Below are positions 24,761 through 33,300 of a DNA stretch of 43,133 nt, piece by piece (position 1 is the first letter of the stretch; the number at the start of each line of letters is the position of its first letter). The notes under the pieces were generated by a model that was not told the origin of the DNA, did not search any database, and saw only the letters and a program-made list of their open reading frames with translations. A program made the position numbers and the translations under genes. Source of the stretch: a bacterium (GTDB taxonomy: Bacteria; CSSED10-310; JAJRTK01); the NCBI GenBank assembly GCA_024278345.1, contig JAJRTK010000026.1:1-43133 (forward strand), written 5' to 3'.

Positions 24761-26524
24761 GTGTTCATGGAACTCTTGAGATTCTTGAGCTTTTTGGGGT
24801 TGGGCCTACTTTTTGGGGCCGGCGTTTCGGCGGGGGGAGCCGAATCCGCCGCTCTAAAATTCGTCGAAGTTTCAGCCCGGTCAGGCCTTGATTTCGTTCA
24901 TCGCCATTGCGGGACCGGAGAAAAATATCCCGTCGAGACCATGGGTTCCGGCGTTGCCTGGCTCGATTTCGATGGCGACGGCTGGCTCGACATTTACCTG
25001 GTGCAGTCCGGTCCGCTTCCCGGTTGCACGGAAACGGGCTTGAGGAACAGGCTCTACCGAAACCGCGGAAACGGAACCTTCGCCGAAGTACCTGACGCCG
25101 CGGGTGCGGCGGATGATGGTTATGGTCAGGGCGTGGCAGTGGGTGACTACGACGGAGATGGAGACCCAGATCTGTATGTGTTGAACTTTGGGTCCAACGT
25201 CCTTTACCGAAACGACGGAGGGCGTTTCGTGGATGTGACCAAGGCGGCGGGAGTGGGGGATCGCCTGTGGGGGAGCTCCGCGGTCTTTTTTGACATGGAG
25301 GGCGACGGGGATTTGGATCTGTACGTAGCGAACTACCTCCTTTTTTCACTTTTGGAAAACCGTTTATGTGGCGCCCGGCGAACTCCCCTCGGCACCAGCG
25401 ATCCCAAGGATTTGCTTCGCCTGAAGGATTTTCGCGCCTATTGCCATCCCGATGTTTATCCGGCGGCGCCCGATCTTCTTTATCGGAACGAAGGTGGCGG
25501 TCGGTTCGTGGATGTGACGCAGATGGCGGGAATCTACAATGATACCGAGGGCAAGGGGCTCGGTGTTGTTTCCGTCGATTACGATAATGACGGAGACATG
25601 GACCTCTACGTCGCCAACGATTCCACGATGAACTTCCTCTACGCCAACGACGGAGCCGGGAGGTTCGTGGATCAGTCGCTTCTGTCGGGGACTGGCTTCA
25701 ACAGCAATGGGGAAGCCGAGGCCGGGATGGGCATTGCCGTGGGAGATGTGAACGACGACGGATGGTTCGATCTTTTCGTCACCAATCTTTCCGCTGAGAC
25801 GAACACGATCTACCTGGGTCAGGGTGTGGGACTCTTCTCCGATGCAACCCATCGCTCGGAATTGGGTTCGAGCAGTTTGGTCTACGTCGGATTTGGGACT
25901 CGTTTTTTTGATTTTGACAACGATGGACAACTCGACCTCTTCGTAGGAAACGGCCACGTGATTGACAACATCGAGCTGACGAGCACCGGCGAGACTCACG
26001 CACAACCCTGTTTGCTCTACAAGGGCGACGGAAAAGGCCGTTTCGTCGAAGTGGCCTCGAAGTTGGGCGTGGACCTTCGGAAGCCCATCGTTTCCCGTGG
26101 CGTGGCGACGGCCGATTACGACAATGACGGGGATGTCGATCTGCTGGTGACCACCAACAACGGTCCCGTCCGCCTGTTTGAGAATCGCGGGGGAAATCGG
26201 GCGGGCGGTAGTCTGACCCTGCGGCTTGTGGGCAGGCGAAGCAACCGCGATGCGGTGGGCGCGGTGGTGGAGGTGAAGGCGGGGAAGCTCCACTATCGGC
26301 AATTTGTTCAAGCTGGCGGCAGCTATCAGAGCTACAGCGATCCCCGGCTGCATCTCGGTCTTGGCAGTGCCCTAAAAGCCACCGTCAAGATCCATTGGCC
26401 CAGCGGGAAGATTGAGCAGTTCCAGGAGATGGAGGCCGGAGGGATCGTGACTTTGGAGGAAGGAAAGGGCATCACGGATCGCCGCTCCTACTCCGAGAAG
26501 AAGGGAGAGGCTGGATCGAAATGA
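24761..26524 (+). CDS. CRTAC1/ASPIC-UnbV family seven-bladed FG-GAP beta-propeller, exported (second copy)
   Basis: 587 aa. A signal peptide (about 1-25, FLSFLGLGLLFGAGVSAGG) precedes a propeller with seven DxDxDGxxD-type loops, from DFDGDGWLD (about 69) to DYDNDGDVD; the third is DMEGDGDLD. The ASPIC/UnbV domain (NRDAVGAVVEVKAG ... SYQSYSDPRLHLGLG) forms the C-terminus. Cys50 (HRHCG), Cys89 (LPGC), Cys203 and Cys228 (YCHP) match the four cysteines of the copy at 6147. The start is GTG 24761 or ATG 24767; GGAAGG lies upstream. It sits between two paralogous TPR genes, 8 bases after the first and overlapping the second by ATGA, so all three are co-transcribed and probably co-translated. Confidence 0.9.
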   Translation: MFMELLRFLSFLGLGLLFGAGVSAGGAESAALKFVEVSARSGLDFVHRHCGTGEKYPVETMGSGVAWLDFDGDGWLDIYLVQSGPLPGCTETGLRNRLYRNRGNGTFAEVPDAAGAADDGYGQGVAVGDYDGDGDPDLYVLNFGSNVLYRNDGGRFVDVTKAAGVGDRLWGSSAVFFDMEGDGDLDLYVANYLLFSLLENRLCGARRTPLGTSDPKDLLRLKDFRAYCHPDVYPAAPDLLYRNEGGGRFVDVTQMAGIYNDTEGKGLGVVSVDYDNDGDMDLYVANDSTMNFLYANDGAGRFVDQSLLSGTGFNSNGEAEAGMGIAVGDVNDDGWFDLFVTNLSAETNTIYLGQGVGLFSDATHRSELGSSSLVYVGFGTRFFDFDNDGQLDLFVGNGHVIDNIELTSTGETHAQPCLLYKGDGKGRFVEVASKLGVDLRKPIVSRGVATADYDNDGDVDLLVTTNNGPVRLFENRGGNRAGGSLTLRLVGRRSNRDAVGAVVEVKAGKLHYRQFVQAGGSYQSYSDPRLHLGLGSALKATVKIHWPSGKIEQFQEMEAGGIVTLEEGKGITDRRSYSEKKGEAGSK

Positions 26525-28371
26525 ACGAAAACCTCCGAATCCAGAGGGCTGGTAGAGCCAAGATGAGCACCCGGAGTTGGTGGCTTGCGCTGGTAGTAGG
26601 TTGGTGGATCGCCGTGATCAATGCCCCCCCAGATTGTTGGACTGCCGATTTGCCCGACGATGAGCTACGGGCGGCTCTAGAGCTTTATAGGGCCGGAAAA
26701 CTCGACGAGGCTGAAAAGATATTGCGGAACCTCATCGCGGAGCAACCAGATCTGGCGGAGGCTCAGAACCAGTTTGGCGCCGTCCTTCTGGCGTTGGGTC
26801 GCGCGGCGGAGGCCGTGGGCCCACTCCAGAGAGCCTGTGAATTGGCGCCGGAAGCTTTTTCTCCCCGCTTCAATCTGGGTGCCGCGCGATTGTTGACGCG
26901 GAACTTTACTGATGCTCGATCCGCCTTCGAGGCTGCCTTGAAGATCAAGCCCCGGGATCTTGAAACTGAGGCGCGTTTGGCCCAGGCCCTGTTAGCCCTG
27001 GAGCAGTACGGGCAGGCCTTACCACTGCTGGAAGATCTCCGTGCCCGAATTCCCGACGAGCCTCAAATCGTTTTCTATTTGGGGGTCTGCCTGGCGGAAA
27101 CGGGAGAGCTGGATCGTGCCGGGGCCATCGTGGACGAGCTCCGGTCCCAGGGAATAGAGGCCTCTCTCATTTCGGGTCTGGAGGCGCGAATCAAGAGGAA
27201 ACGCGGCGTTGAGCGGGGGGCGCTCCCGCCGTCAGGTGACGCCAATGGCGCGGGGAGATCGGCACGGGACCGGGTTTCAGGCGGTCGTTCCAAGCAGCAA
27301 TGGGAGAGCTCGGCGGCAAAGCCTTGGGAGCTTGCGAGTCTCGATGAGTTGAGAGAGCGGATCGAGCGGGAGCCTGAGTCGGGGGAGGTGCGATTCGAGC
27401 TAGGATTGCGCCTTGAGGAAAACCGCAATTTCATCGGAGCGCTTCGCGCCTTCCGATGGGCGGCGGAATTGGGCCTTCATACTCCGGCGCTGAGCCTGGC
27501 GACGGCTCGAATCCTGGCCGAACAAAGTCATTGGGATGAAGCGAAGGCCATGCTGGAGGCCGCGTTGGCGGAGTGGCCGTCCAATAGCGGCATTCCTGGA
27601 CCCCTGGCTTGGATCTACAACCATACGGGCGCCTTCCAGCGCACAAAGGAATTACTGGGGGGAAAGGATCCATCGAAAATGCCGGCGTCAGAACTCCTGG
27701 AACTGGCCGTCGCCATGGCGGAACTCGGGGAGACCGGCGATGCCGAAGAGCTTTTGCGGTCTGCTCTTGAGGGGGATCCAGCACTTTCCAAGGCCCACTA
27801 CCGGTTGGGGCGCCTTTTGCTTCAACGGGGAGAGCGGGAGGAAGGGGCAAAAGAGCTCAAGAAATACCAAGAGCTCCTCCGAGCGGAAAAAGAGCGCGAC
27901 CGTGCCACCATGCGGGCTCGCTTGGATGAGTACCTGGAGAGCGGCCTGAGCTTGTTGGAGCAAGGGATGTACGGGGAGGCGCGATTCCATCTTGGATTGG
28001 CCATGGAGCTCGATCCGGGCAATCCCAAAGCCCGGCGTGCCTGGATGCAAGCCGCCGTGCGCCAGGCCCGTGAGTTACTGGGCCAAGAGCGCTTCGGGGA
28101 GGCGGTGGAGCTGCTTGGGGGCGCGTTGGCGAAGTTTCCGGGCGAGGCGATCCTTCACGCCAATCTGGGGGCTGCATTGGCGCGCCTGGATCGCCATTCT
28201 GAGGCGATTGAAGAGCTTCTGTCAGCGACGGCGGCCGATCCCCGGCGGGCGGACTACCATTGGGCTTTGGCCGCGGAATACATCATTGTCGGGGACAGGG
28301 AGAAGGCGGAGGAGCATCGGCGTCAGGGCGGGATCTTGGAAGCAGAGCGGGCCGCGGAGAAGGGCGAATAG
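26521..28371 (+). CDS. exported TPR-repeat protein (paralog B of the CRTAC1-flanking pair)
   Basis: 616 aa. ATG 26521 overlaps the CRTAC1 stop (ATGA), with GAAGGGAGAGG upstream. A later Met (codon 15, 26563) would start directly before the signal peptide (WWLALVVGWWIAVINA). TPR repeats fill the rest; the motifs AEAQNQFGAVLLALGR, RFNLGAARLLTRNF and SAFEAALKIKPRDLE are almost the same as in the gene at 23064. Compared with that paralog it has an extra segment of about 40 residues near the C-terminal third (YLESGLSLLEQGMYGEARFHL, one more TPR unit). Duplication around the CRTAC1 gene is the simplest explanation. No enzyme motif was seen. Confidence 0.9.
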   Translation: MNENLRIQRAGRAKMSTRSWWLALVVGWWIAVINAPPDCWTADLPDDELRAALELYRAGKLDEAEKILRNLIAEQPDLAEAQNQFGAVLLALGRAAEAVGPLQRACELAPEAFSPRFNLGAARLLTRNFTDARSAFEAALKIKPRDLETEARLAQALLALEQYGQALPLLEDLRARIPDEPQIVFYLGVCLAETGELDRAGAIVDELRSQGIEASLISGLEARIKRKRGVERGALPPSGDANGAGRSARDRVSGGRSKQQWESSAAKPWELASLDELRERIEREPESGEVRFELGLRLEENRNFIGALRAFRWAAELGLHTPALSLATARILAEQSHWDEAKAMLEAALAEWPSNSGIPGPLAWIYNHTGAFQRTKELLGGKDPSKMPASELLELAVAMAELGETGDAEELLRSALEGDPALSKAHYRLGRLLLQRGEREEGAKELKKYQELLRAEKERDRATMRARLDEYLESGLSLLEQGMYGEARFHLGLAMELDPGNPKARRAWMQAAVRQARELLGQERFGEAVELLGGALAKFPGEAILHANLGAALARLDRHSEAIEELLSATAADPRRADYHWALAAEYIIVGDREKAEEHRRQGGILEAERAAEKGE

Positions 28372-28634
28372 AAGTAGGACATCTTGTGGTTGATCGTTGG
28401 GGGCGATGGAATGGGGCGAAAGATGCCTTGGGGGCAGTGAGCTTGCTTCAAGGGTGCGAAGGGGGAGGGGCGGCGGACGGACTGCCGCCGACCCGACCGG
28501 AACTCAACCAGAAGAAAGGCCGATGGTTTTCAGGAATTGGGTTCTCAAGGTTCCCCACAACCAGGATTCCAGGGCTCCCATGCGATGACCAGGCCTTGAG
28601 TAAGAGTTTCGGGTCCGGAACGCAGCCGATCTTC
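28372..28634. other. 263-base convergent intergenic region with GC hairpin
   Basis: No gene. CGGCGG (28471-28476) pairs with CCGCCG (28485-28490) around an 8-base loop, without a T-run. It may help end the TPR-CRTAC1-TPR transcript or that of the opposing VWFA gene. Confidence 0.45.
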
Positions 28635-29987
28635 TTAATCAGTGTAGCCCTTCCGGGCGCGGATCTTGACTCCGGGTCGTTTGCACTTCACCTTGATTTC
28701 GTAGAACTTAGCTTTTTTCTTCTTCTTCTTCTTCTTTTTTGGGTGCTTTGGGGGTTTGTACGTCAAAAAGTAGCGGGCTCGGTTGTCTTGCTCGATACTG
28801 TTCAGTGCTTTGCCGTAGTTACTGATGTTGAAGAAGGAGAGCCCCCCGGTGTCCGCTGCCAGGGCATTGAGGGTGCCGTTCTGCTCCAAGAAGGTACTCA
28901 TTTGTTGGCCGTAACTGGTGCGGTTTTGTTTCCTGGAGACGCCTTGCGTGGCGCTGGTCAAGACCCCTTGAATGTCGATTGTGTAGAGGGTCGCTCCGAT
29001 CCGGTTCAGGCGGCCCGTGGATCGATCCACCACCTTCATGAGATCGTATTCCGACCGGATGGGAAACATTCGCTGGTGGAACTCCTCCGCTGGAAGGCGT
29101 TCAATGGCGCGGTTATAATCGTCGATCCGCCTGTTGACTAGATCGAAAAAACCTTGGGCCGGCCGCAGGGGGAGCGTCTCTGAGACGAAGATAACGCATT
29201 TGCGGCCACGCTGCCAACCGGCTTCTTCGACTTTCTGGACGACGGCGGTCATCGCTTCGATGGCCAGTTCTCCCCGTGCGTATTGTTGGAGGGCATAGGC
29301 TTTGACCATGTCCGAGGCGCTGCCGATATTGGTTTGGAGCTGGATCATATTGACATTGCCGGCTGATTGTACCCCGCCTCCAGCACCCCCGGGCTCGGGA
29401 TCAAGGAAATCTAGAATGTTCTGTTCGTGGCTTTCGTCGCGGTTGGAGGTTTCGGGGTTGCCTCGGAGAGCATGGATGGCTCGGGCCATGGACGCCTTGT
29501 CGCCCGTGAACTTTTGTAGCAGCAGTGTCCTGCGATTGGGGGCCAAAATGGCGACCATCATTTCGTCGTGAGGCCCCAGGGTCTGTTGGACGAATTCCAG
29601 CAAGTGGCGCTTGAGGAGGCGAACAGACTCCACTCCAGAGTTAAGGAGATCGACGAAAAGAATGAACTTTCTCTTTTCAGAGGGGGGGCTGGCCTTTTGC
29701 CCGATGGGCGAAGATTCGCCAGCAAGGAGTGCGTCGAGGGGGATGATGCTCCTGAGCTCGAAGTCAAGGAGTTTCACCTTTTTTCCGTTTTCGAAAACCT
29801 CGAAATCCTCTTTGGTCAGGTCGGTGACGAAGTCGCCCTTCTTGTCCTGAGCAAGGAGATCGACTTCCACGACGGTCACGGGAAGATCGACGGACAGCTC
29901 CTTGGGCTTGGCCTGGAGCCAGGCGGGCAAGAGCAAGAGGCAGAAGATAGCTGCGACAGAACCCGGGTGGAGACGAACGGTTTTCAT
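28635..29987 (-). CDS. VWFA-related protein of the acidobacterial type, exported
   Basis: 450 aa. A signal peptide (about 1-26, VAAIFCLLLLPAWLQA) is followed by the segment VTVVEVDLLAQDKKGDFVTDLTKEDFEVFENGKK, split here across about residues 37-70. This is the hallmark opening of the VWFA-related family named for Acidobacteria. The von Willebrand A domain begins at RKFILFVDLLNSG; the metal-site DxSxS is degenerate (Asp113, Leu115, Ser117). The C-terminal part has TLYTIDIQGV, TGGLSFFN and YFLTYKPP, also typical. Near the end is a run of nine lysines encoded by an AAG/AAA tract (28713-28740). The start at 29987 has GGAGG five bases upstream. The function is unknown; likely surface or periplasmic protein binding. 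Confidence 0.9.
   Translation of the reverse strand: MKTVRLHPGSVAAIFCLLLLPAWLQAKPKELSVDLPVTVVEVDLLAQDKKGDFVTDLTKEDFEVFENGKKVKLLDFELRSIIPLDALLAGESSPIGQKASPPSEKRKFILFVDLLNSGVESVRLLKRHLLEFVQQTLGPHDEMMVAILAPNRRTLLLQKFTGDKASMARAIHALRGNPETSNRDESHEQNILDFLDPEPGGAGGGVQSAGNVNMIQLQTNIGSASDMVKAYALQQYARGELAIEAMTAVVQKVEEAGWQRGRKCVIFVSETLPLRPAQGFFDLVNRRIDDYNRAIERLPAEEFHQRMFPIRSEYDLMKVVDRSTGRLNRIGATLYTIDIQGVLTSATQGVSRKQNRTSYGQQMSTFLEQNGTLNALAADTGGLSFFNISNYGKALNSIEQDNRARYFLTYKPPKHPKKKKKKKKKAKFYEIKVKCKRPGVKIRARKGYTD
28713..28740 (-). repeat. trinucleotide tract encoding poly-lysine
   Basis: The + strand reads as a T/C tract with five TTC units flanked by T6 runs; on the minus strand it codes for nine consecutive lysines in the VWFA-related protein. 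Such a tract is prone to slippage and could vary in length between strains. Confidence 0.7.
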
Positions 29988-30396
29988 GGAGGCCTCCAGT
30001 GGCGCGAAGTGGAATCGAGGCGGAAGGTGGGGACGAATAGCGACCCCATTGAGCCGGTCCAGGCAAAAGCAGTTTAACCGGTCGATTGGTCAACGGTCGA
30101 ACCCATCCCCACGTGAAATCATCCCATTGGGTTATGTTAAGGGCAAGAACTCTTCAATAAATCTGTGATTCCTCTTTTTGGTTGTGTCCTGCTCCTGTCA
30201 GCGTCCATCCGACCGCTGCCATCCGCCAATCATCGCCCTTGATCCGCGCCGAATGCCCTCAGGGCTGCCACCGACGATCCCGTCAAGGCGTTGTTACGTG
30301 GTGGAGCACTTCGATTGCGGGTGGCTCTGCGATACAATCCCCAAGGACTGGTACACGGTATTTGGGAAAGCGACAGGAGGAGCGGGAGGGAGCGAT
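29988..30396. other. 409-base divergent intergenic region (VWFA gene / kinase gene)
   Basis: No gene supported. Both flanking genes start here and run outward, so two promoters are expected. An open frame from 30178 leads into the kinase, but its translation before 30397 is Cys/Pro-rich and has no ribosome-binding site. A 6 bp inverted repeat (AACCCA 30100-30105 / TGGGTT near 30128-30133) is visible. No clear -35/-10 pair could be assigned. Confidence 0.5.
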
Positions 30397-33300
30397 ATGG
30401 GATCCAAGATGGGGACAGGCGGTTCGAGACGGAAAACTGGTTCGAGCGGGGGCCGCGGGACCTCTTCCAGGAAGAAACCGATCAAGGCGGAGGCCGAAGA
30501 GAAGGTGAAGGCAAGGAACACCTCACGGAAGCACCGGACCAAGGAACCGTCACCAGACGAAGTGGCATCGCCGAAGTCCAAGAGCCGGCGGTCCCGGAAG
30601 AGCACGGTTCGCCACAAATCGAGTGTCCGGGGGAAAGGTGCGGCCAAGAAACGAGTTTCAGGCCGAAAGCTTTCTTCGAGGTCCGCCGCCGGAAAGCCGT
30701 CGCTGATACAAAAGGGGAGCCGACCCTCCAAAAGTGATCCCCGGATCGCCGGGTCTAGCGCGGAATTCGAGGAAAAGGGGCACGAGGAGGGCATTACCGA
30801 TACGTGGCCGCTGCCTCCCGGGGCGATCATCGACGGACGGTATCGGGTCGTCGAGCATCTTGGCCAGGGCACCATGGCCAGAGTCTATAGGGTTGCGGAT
30901 CAGGCTGGCCGGAGAGGCGAAGTCGCGCTGAAACTCTTGCAGAAGTGGTCCACGACCCGTGGCCGCGGGTTCTTGTTCCAGCGGGAGTTCCTCTGCATGA
31001 ACAGGCTTCCGCATCCCAACATCGTGGAGGTCTACGACTTCGGGATGACCAAGGCCGGCACTCCCTACTTCACCATGGAATACGTTGCCGGACACAGCTT
31101 GAACGAGCTCGATCCCGGGGCCGGATTCGAGACGATCTTCAGCGTCTTTACGGAGATCCTCGAGACGCTCTCCTTCATTCACAGCCGCACTGTTTTGCAC
31201 AGGGACCTCAAGCCGCAAAACCTGCTTTGGTTCGAGGAGGAGGGGCGGATTCGGGTCAAGATTACCGACTTCGGATTGGCGGAGAGCACGATTCTATCGA
31301 GCCGAAAACCATTTTTGGGGACGGTTCTCTACACTCCGCCCGAGGTCGCCTGCGGGATGAAGCCGGATCAGCGATCGGACCTCTATTCCCTGGGCGTCGT
31401 TTTCCATGAAGTGCTTGCCGGCCGGCCCCCGTTTATGGCAAAGGAGCCTGTTGCCGTGCTTCGGCAGCATCTAGATACCGAACCTCCGCCGTTGATCCCC
31501 AAAAGTGATGACATCCCCCCAGCCCTTATCGCCATTGTTCAGAGGATGCTCCTCAAGCGCCGGGGCGACCGCTTCCAGTCCACTGAGGAGGTTCTTCGTG
31601 CGCTGGACGAGCTGTCGCCAAGAATTCGCCTGCGGAGCACGGTGGCTCCGGCATCAGTGCTCACGGGAGATTTCGTGGGACGTGAGCTCGAGCTGATGAC
31701 CCTGTCCGAGGCATTGGACTCGGCGCGGGAGAATCGAGGACGCGTCCTGTTCATCGGCGGGGAGGCCGGAGCTGGCAAGAGCCGGCTACTCAAAGAGTTT
31801 CGGGCGGTCGTGCAGATCGAAGGGATGAACGTGGCTCAGGTGCAGTGCCAGGATAAGGCACTCCATCCCTATCAGCCTCTGGCCGAGCTGTTGGGGCAGC
31901 TTGGCGTGAATGAGGCACTGGCGCGGAAGCTCGGCCTCGAACCGCTCCTTCAGATCGAGCAGAAGGGGGCTCTACCTCCCGCGGAGCGCAGGGGACAGCT
32001 CATTGGCGCCTTCGTCGATTTCCTGACGAGCCGATCCAAGGAGCAGCCCTTGACTTTGCTCTTCGAGGAACTACACAATGCCGGGGAGGGGACCTTCGAG
32101 GCGCTGAAGCAGTTGGCTCGGGATATCGGTGACTTCCCGATCTTGGTGGTGGCCACCTATCTGCACGAGGCCGCCTTTTCTTCTTATGTGTGGGAGGAGC
32201 GTTCATCTCTGGCGGAGCTCATCGGCGAGCTTTCGGGGGGGGAGGCCTTTTCCGATCTTGTCCTGGGGCGCTTGAGCCCGGAAGACGTCGAGACGATGAT
32301 CGCGTCAATGTTGGGCCAGGATGAACTGCCTGAGGGGCTCTTGGAGTTTGCTACGGAGGAAGCCGAGGGGAGCCCTTTCGTCGTCGAAGAGCTGATGAAA
32401 GCCCTCCTTCAGGGCGGAGCTTTGGTGCGCGACGAGGCGGGGTGGCGCTTGGAAAAAAAGCGCCTCCAGTCGCTGTCGCTTCCCACAAGCGTCCGAGAGA
32501 TCTTTGATCGCCGCCTCGAGCTTTGCTCTCCCGAGGCGCGCAAGCTGGCCGAGCTGGTGAGCGTCCTGGGCCGGCGGGCGGACTACGGAACACTAGAACG
32601 CCTCTGTCCGGACCAGCGCGAAGAGCTAGCCGAGTGGCTCGATGAGCTCATGCGCCTTGAAGTGCTGGTCTCCGAGGATTTCGGAGGGAAAACCTACTGC
32701 CACGTTCAGCACAATCGCCTTCGAGAGGCTCTTTATGAGGCGATCCCGCCAGAACAGCGGTTGGAGCTCCACCAAAGGGTCGCACGGTACCTGGAGGAGG
32801 GGCACCGGGATCGTTTGGAAGAGGTCGCCGCCGAGCTCGAGCACCACTACTTGAAGGTCGGGGCACGAAAGAAAATTCGGATTTATGCCTCCATGGCTGC
32901 GAAAGTGGCCCGGCGCTCGTTCGCCTATGATCGAGCAATTGAAAGCCTGGAACGGTGCCAGCGGGTCGAAGACAGCCCGGAAATGATCGCCCACCTGACC
33001 CTTGAAATCGCTGAGCTTTGCTCTGTCGTCGGGCGTTTCGGCAAAGCCGAGCGCCTCTACCAGGAGTGGCTCGATGCCGCTTCTGAAGCGAATCCCGAGG
33101 AGTTTGCCGAGGTGCTGCGCCGCCAGGGGGAGATCTACCACAAACGCGGAGAGCTACGCCGTGCCATATCCTGCTTCGAAGAGGCGCTGGAGCAGGTGCC
33201 GGAAGAGAGATATCTCGCAGTCACGGGACGCTGTCTTGCCAACCTGGCCGATAGCACAAGAGCCCTGGGCAATATCGAGCGGGCCCAGGACTTCGGCCAA

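Noticed and set aside
25364-26353. 329-codon minus-strand open frame opposite the second CRTAC1 gene
   Set aside because: A shadow of the repetitive DxDxDG coding sequence; no recognisable domain.
28260-29141. 293-codon + strand frame spanning the end of a TPR gene and the VWFA gene
   Set aside because: It crosses two real genes and a stop-poor intergenic region; its translation has no domain and runs through the antisense of the lysine tract.
30178-30396. N-terminal extension of the kinase fusion
   Set aside because: Cys/Pro-rich, no ribosome-binding site; GGAGGG before ATG 30397 marks the start.
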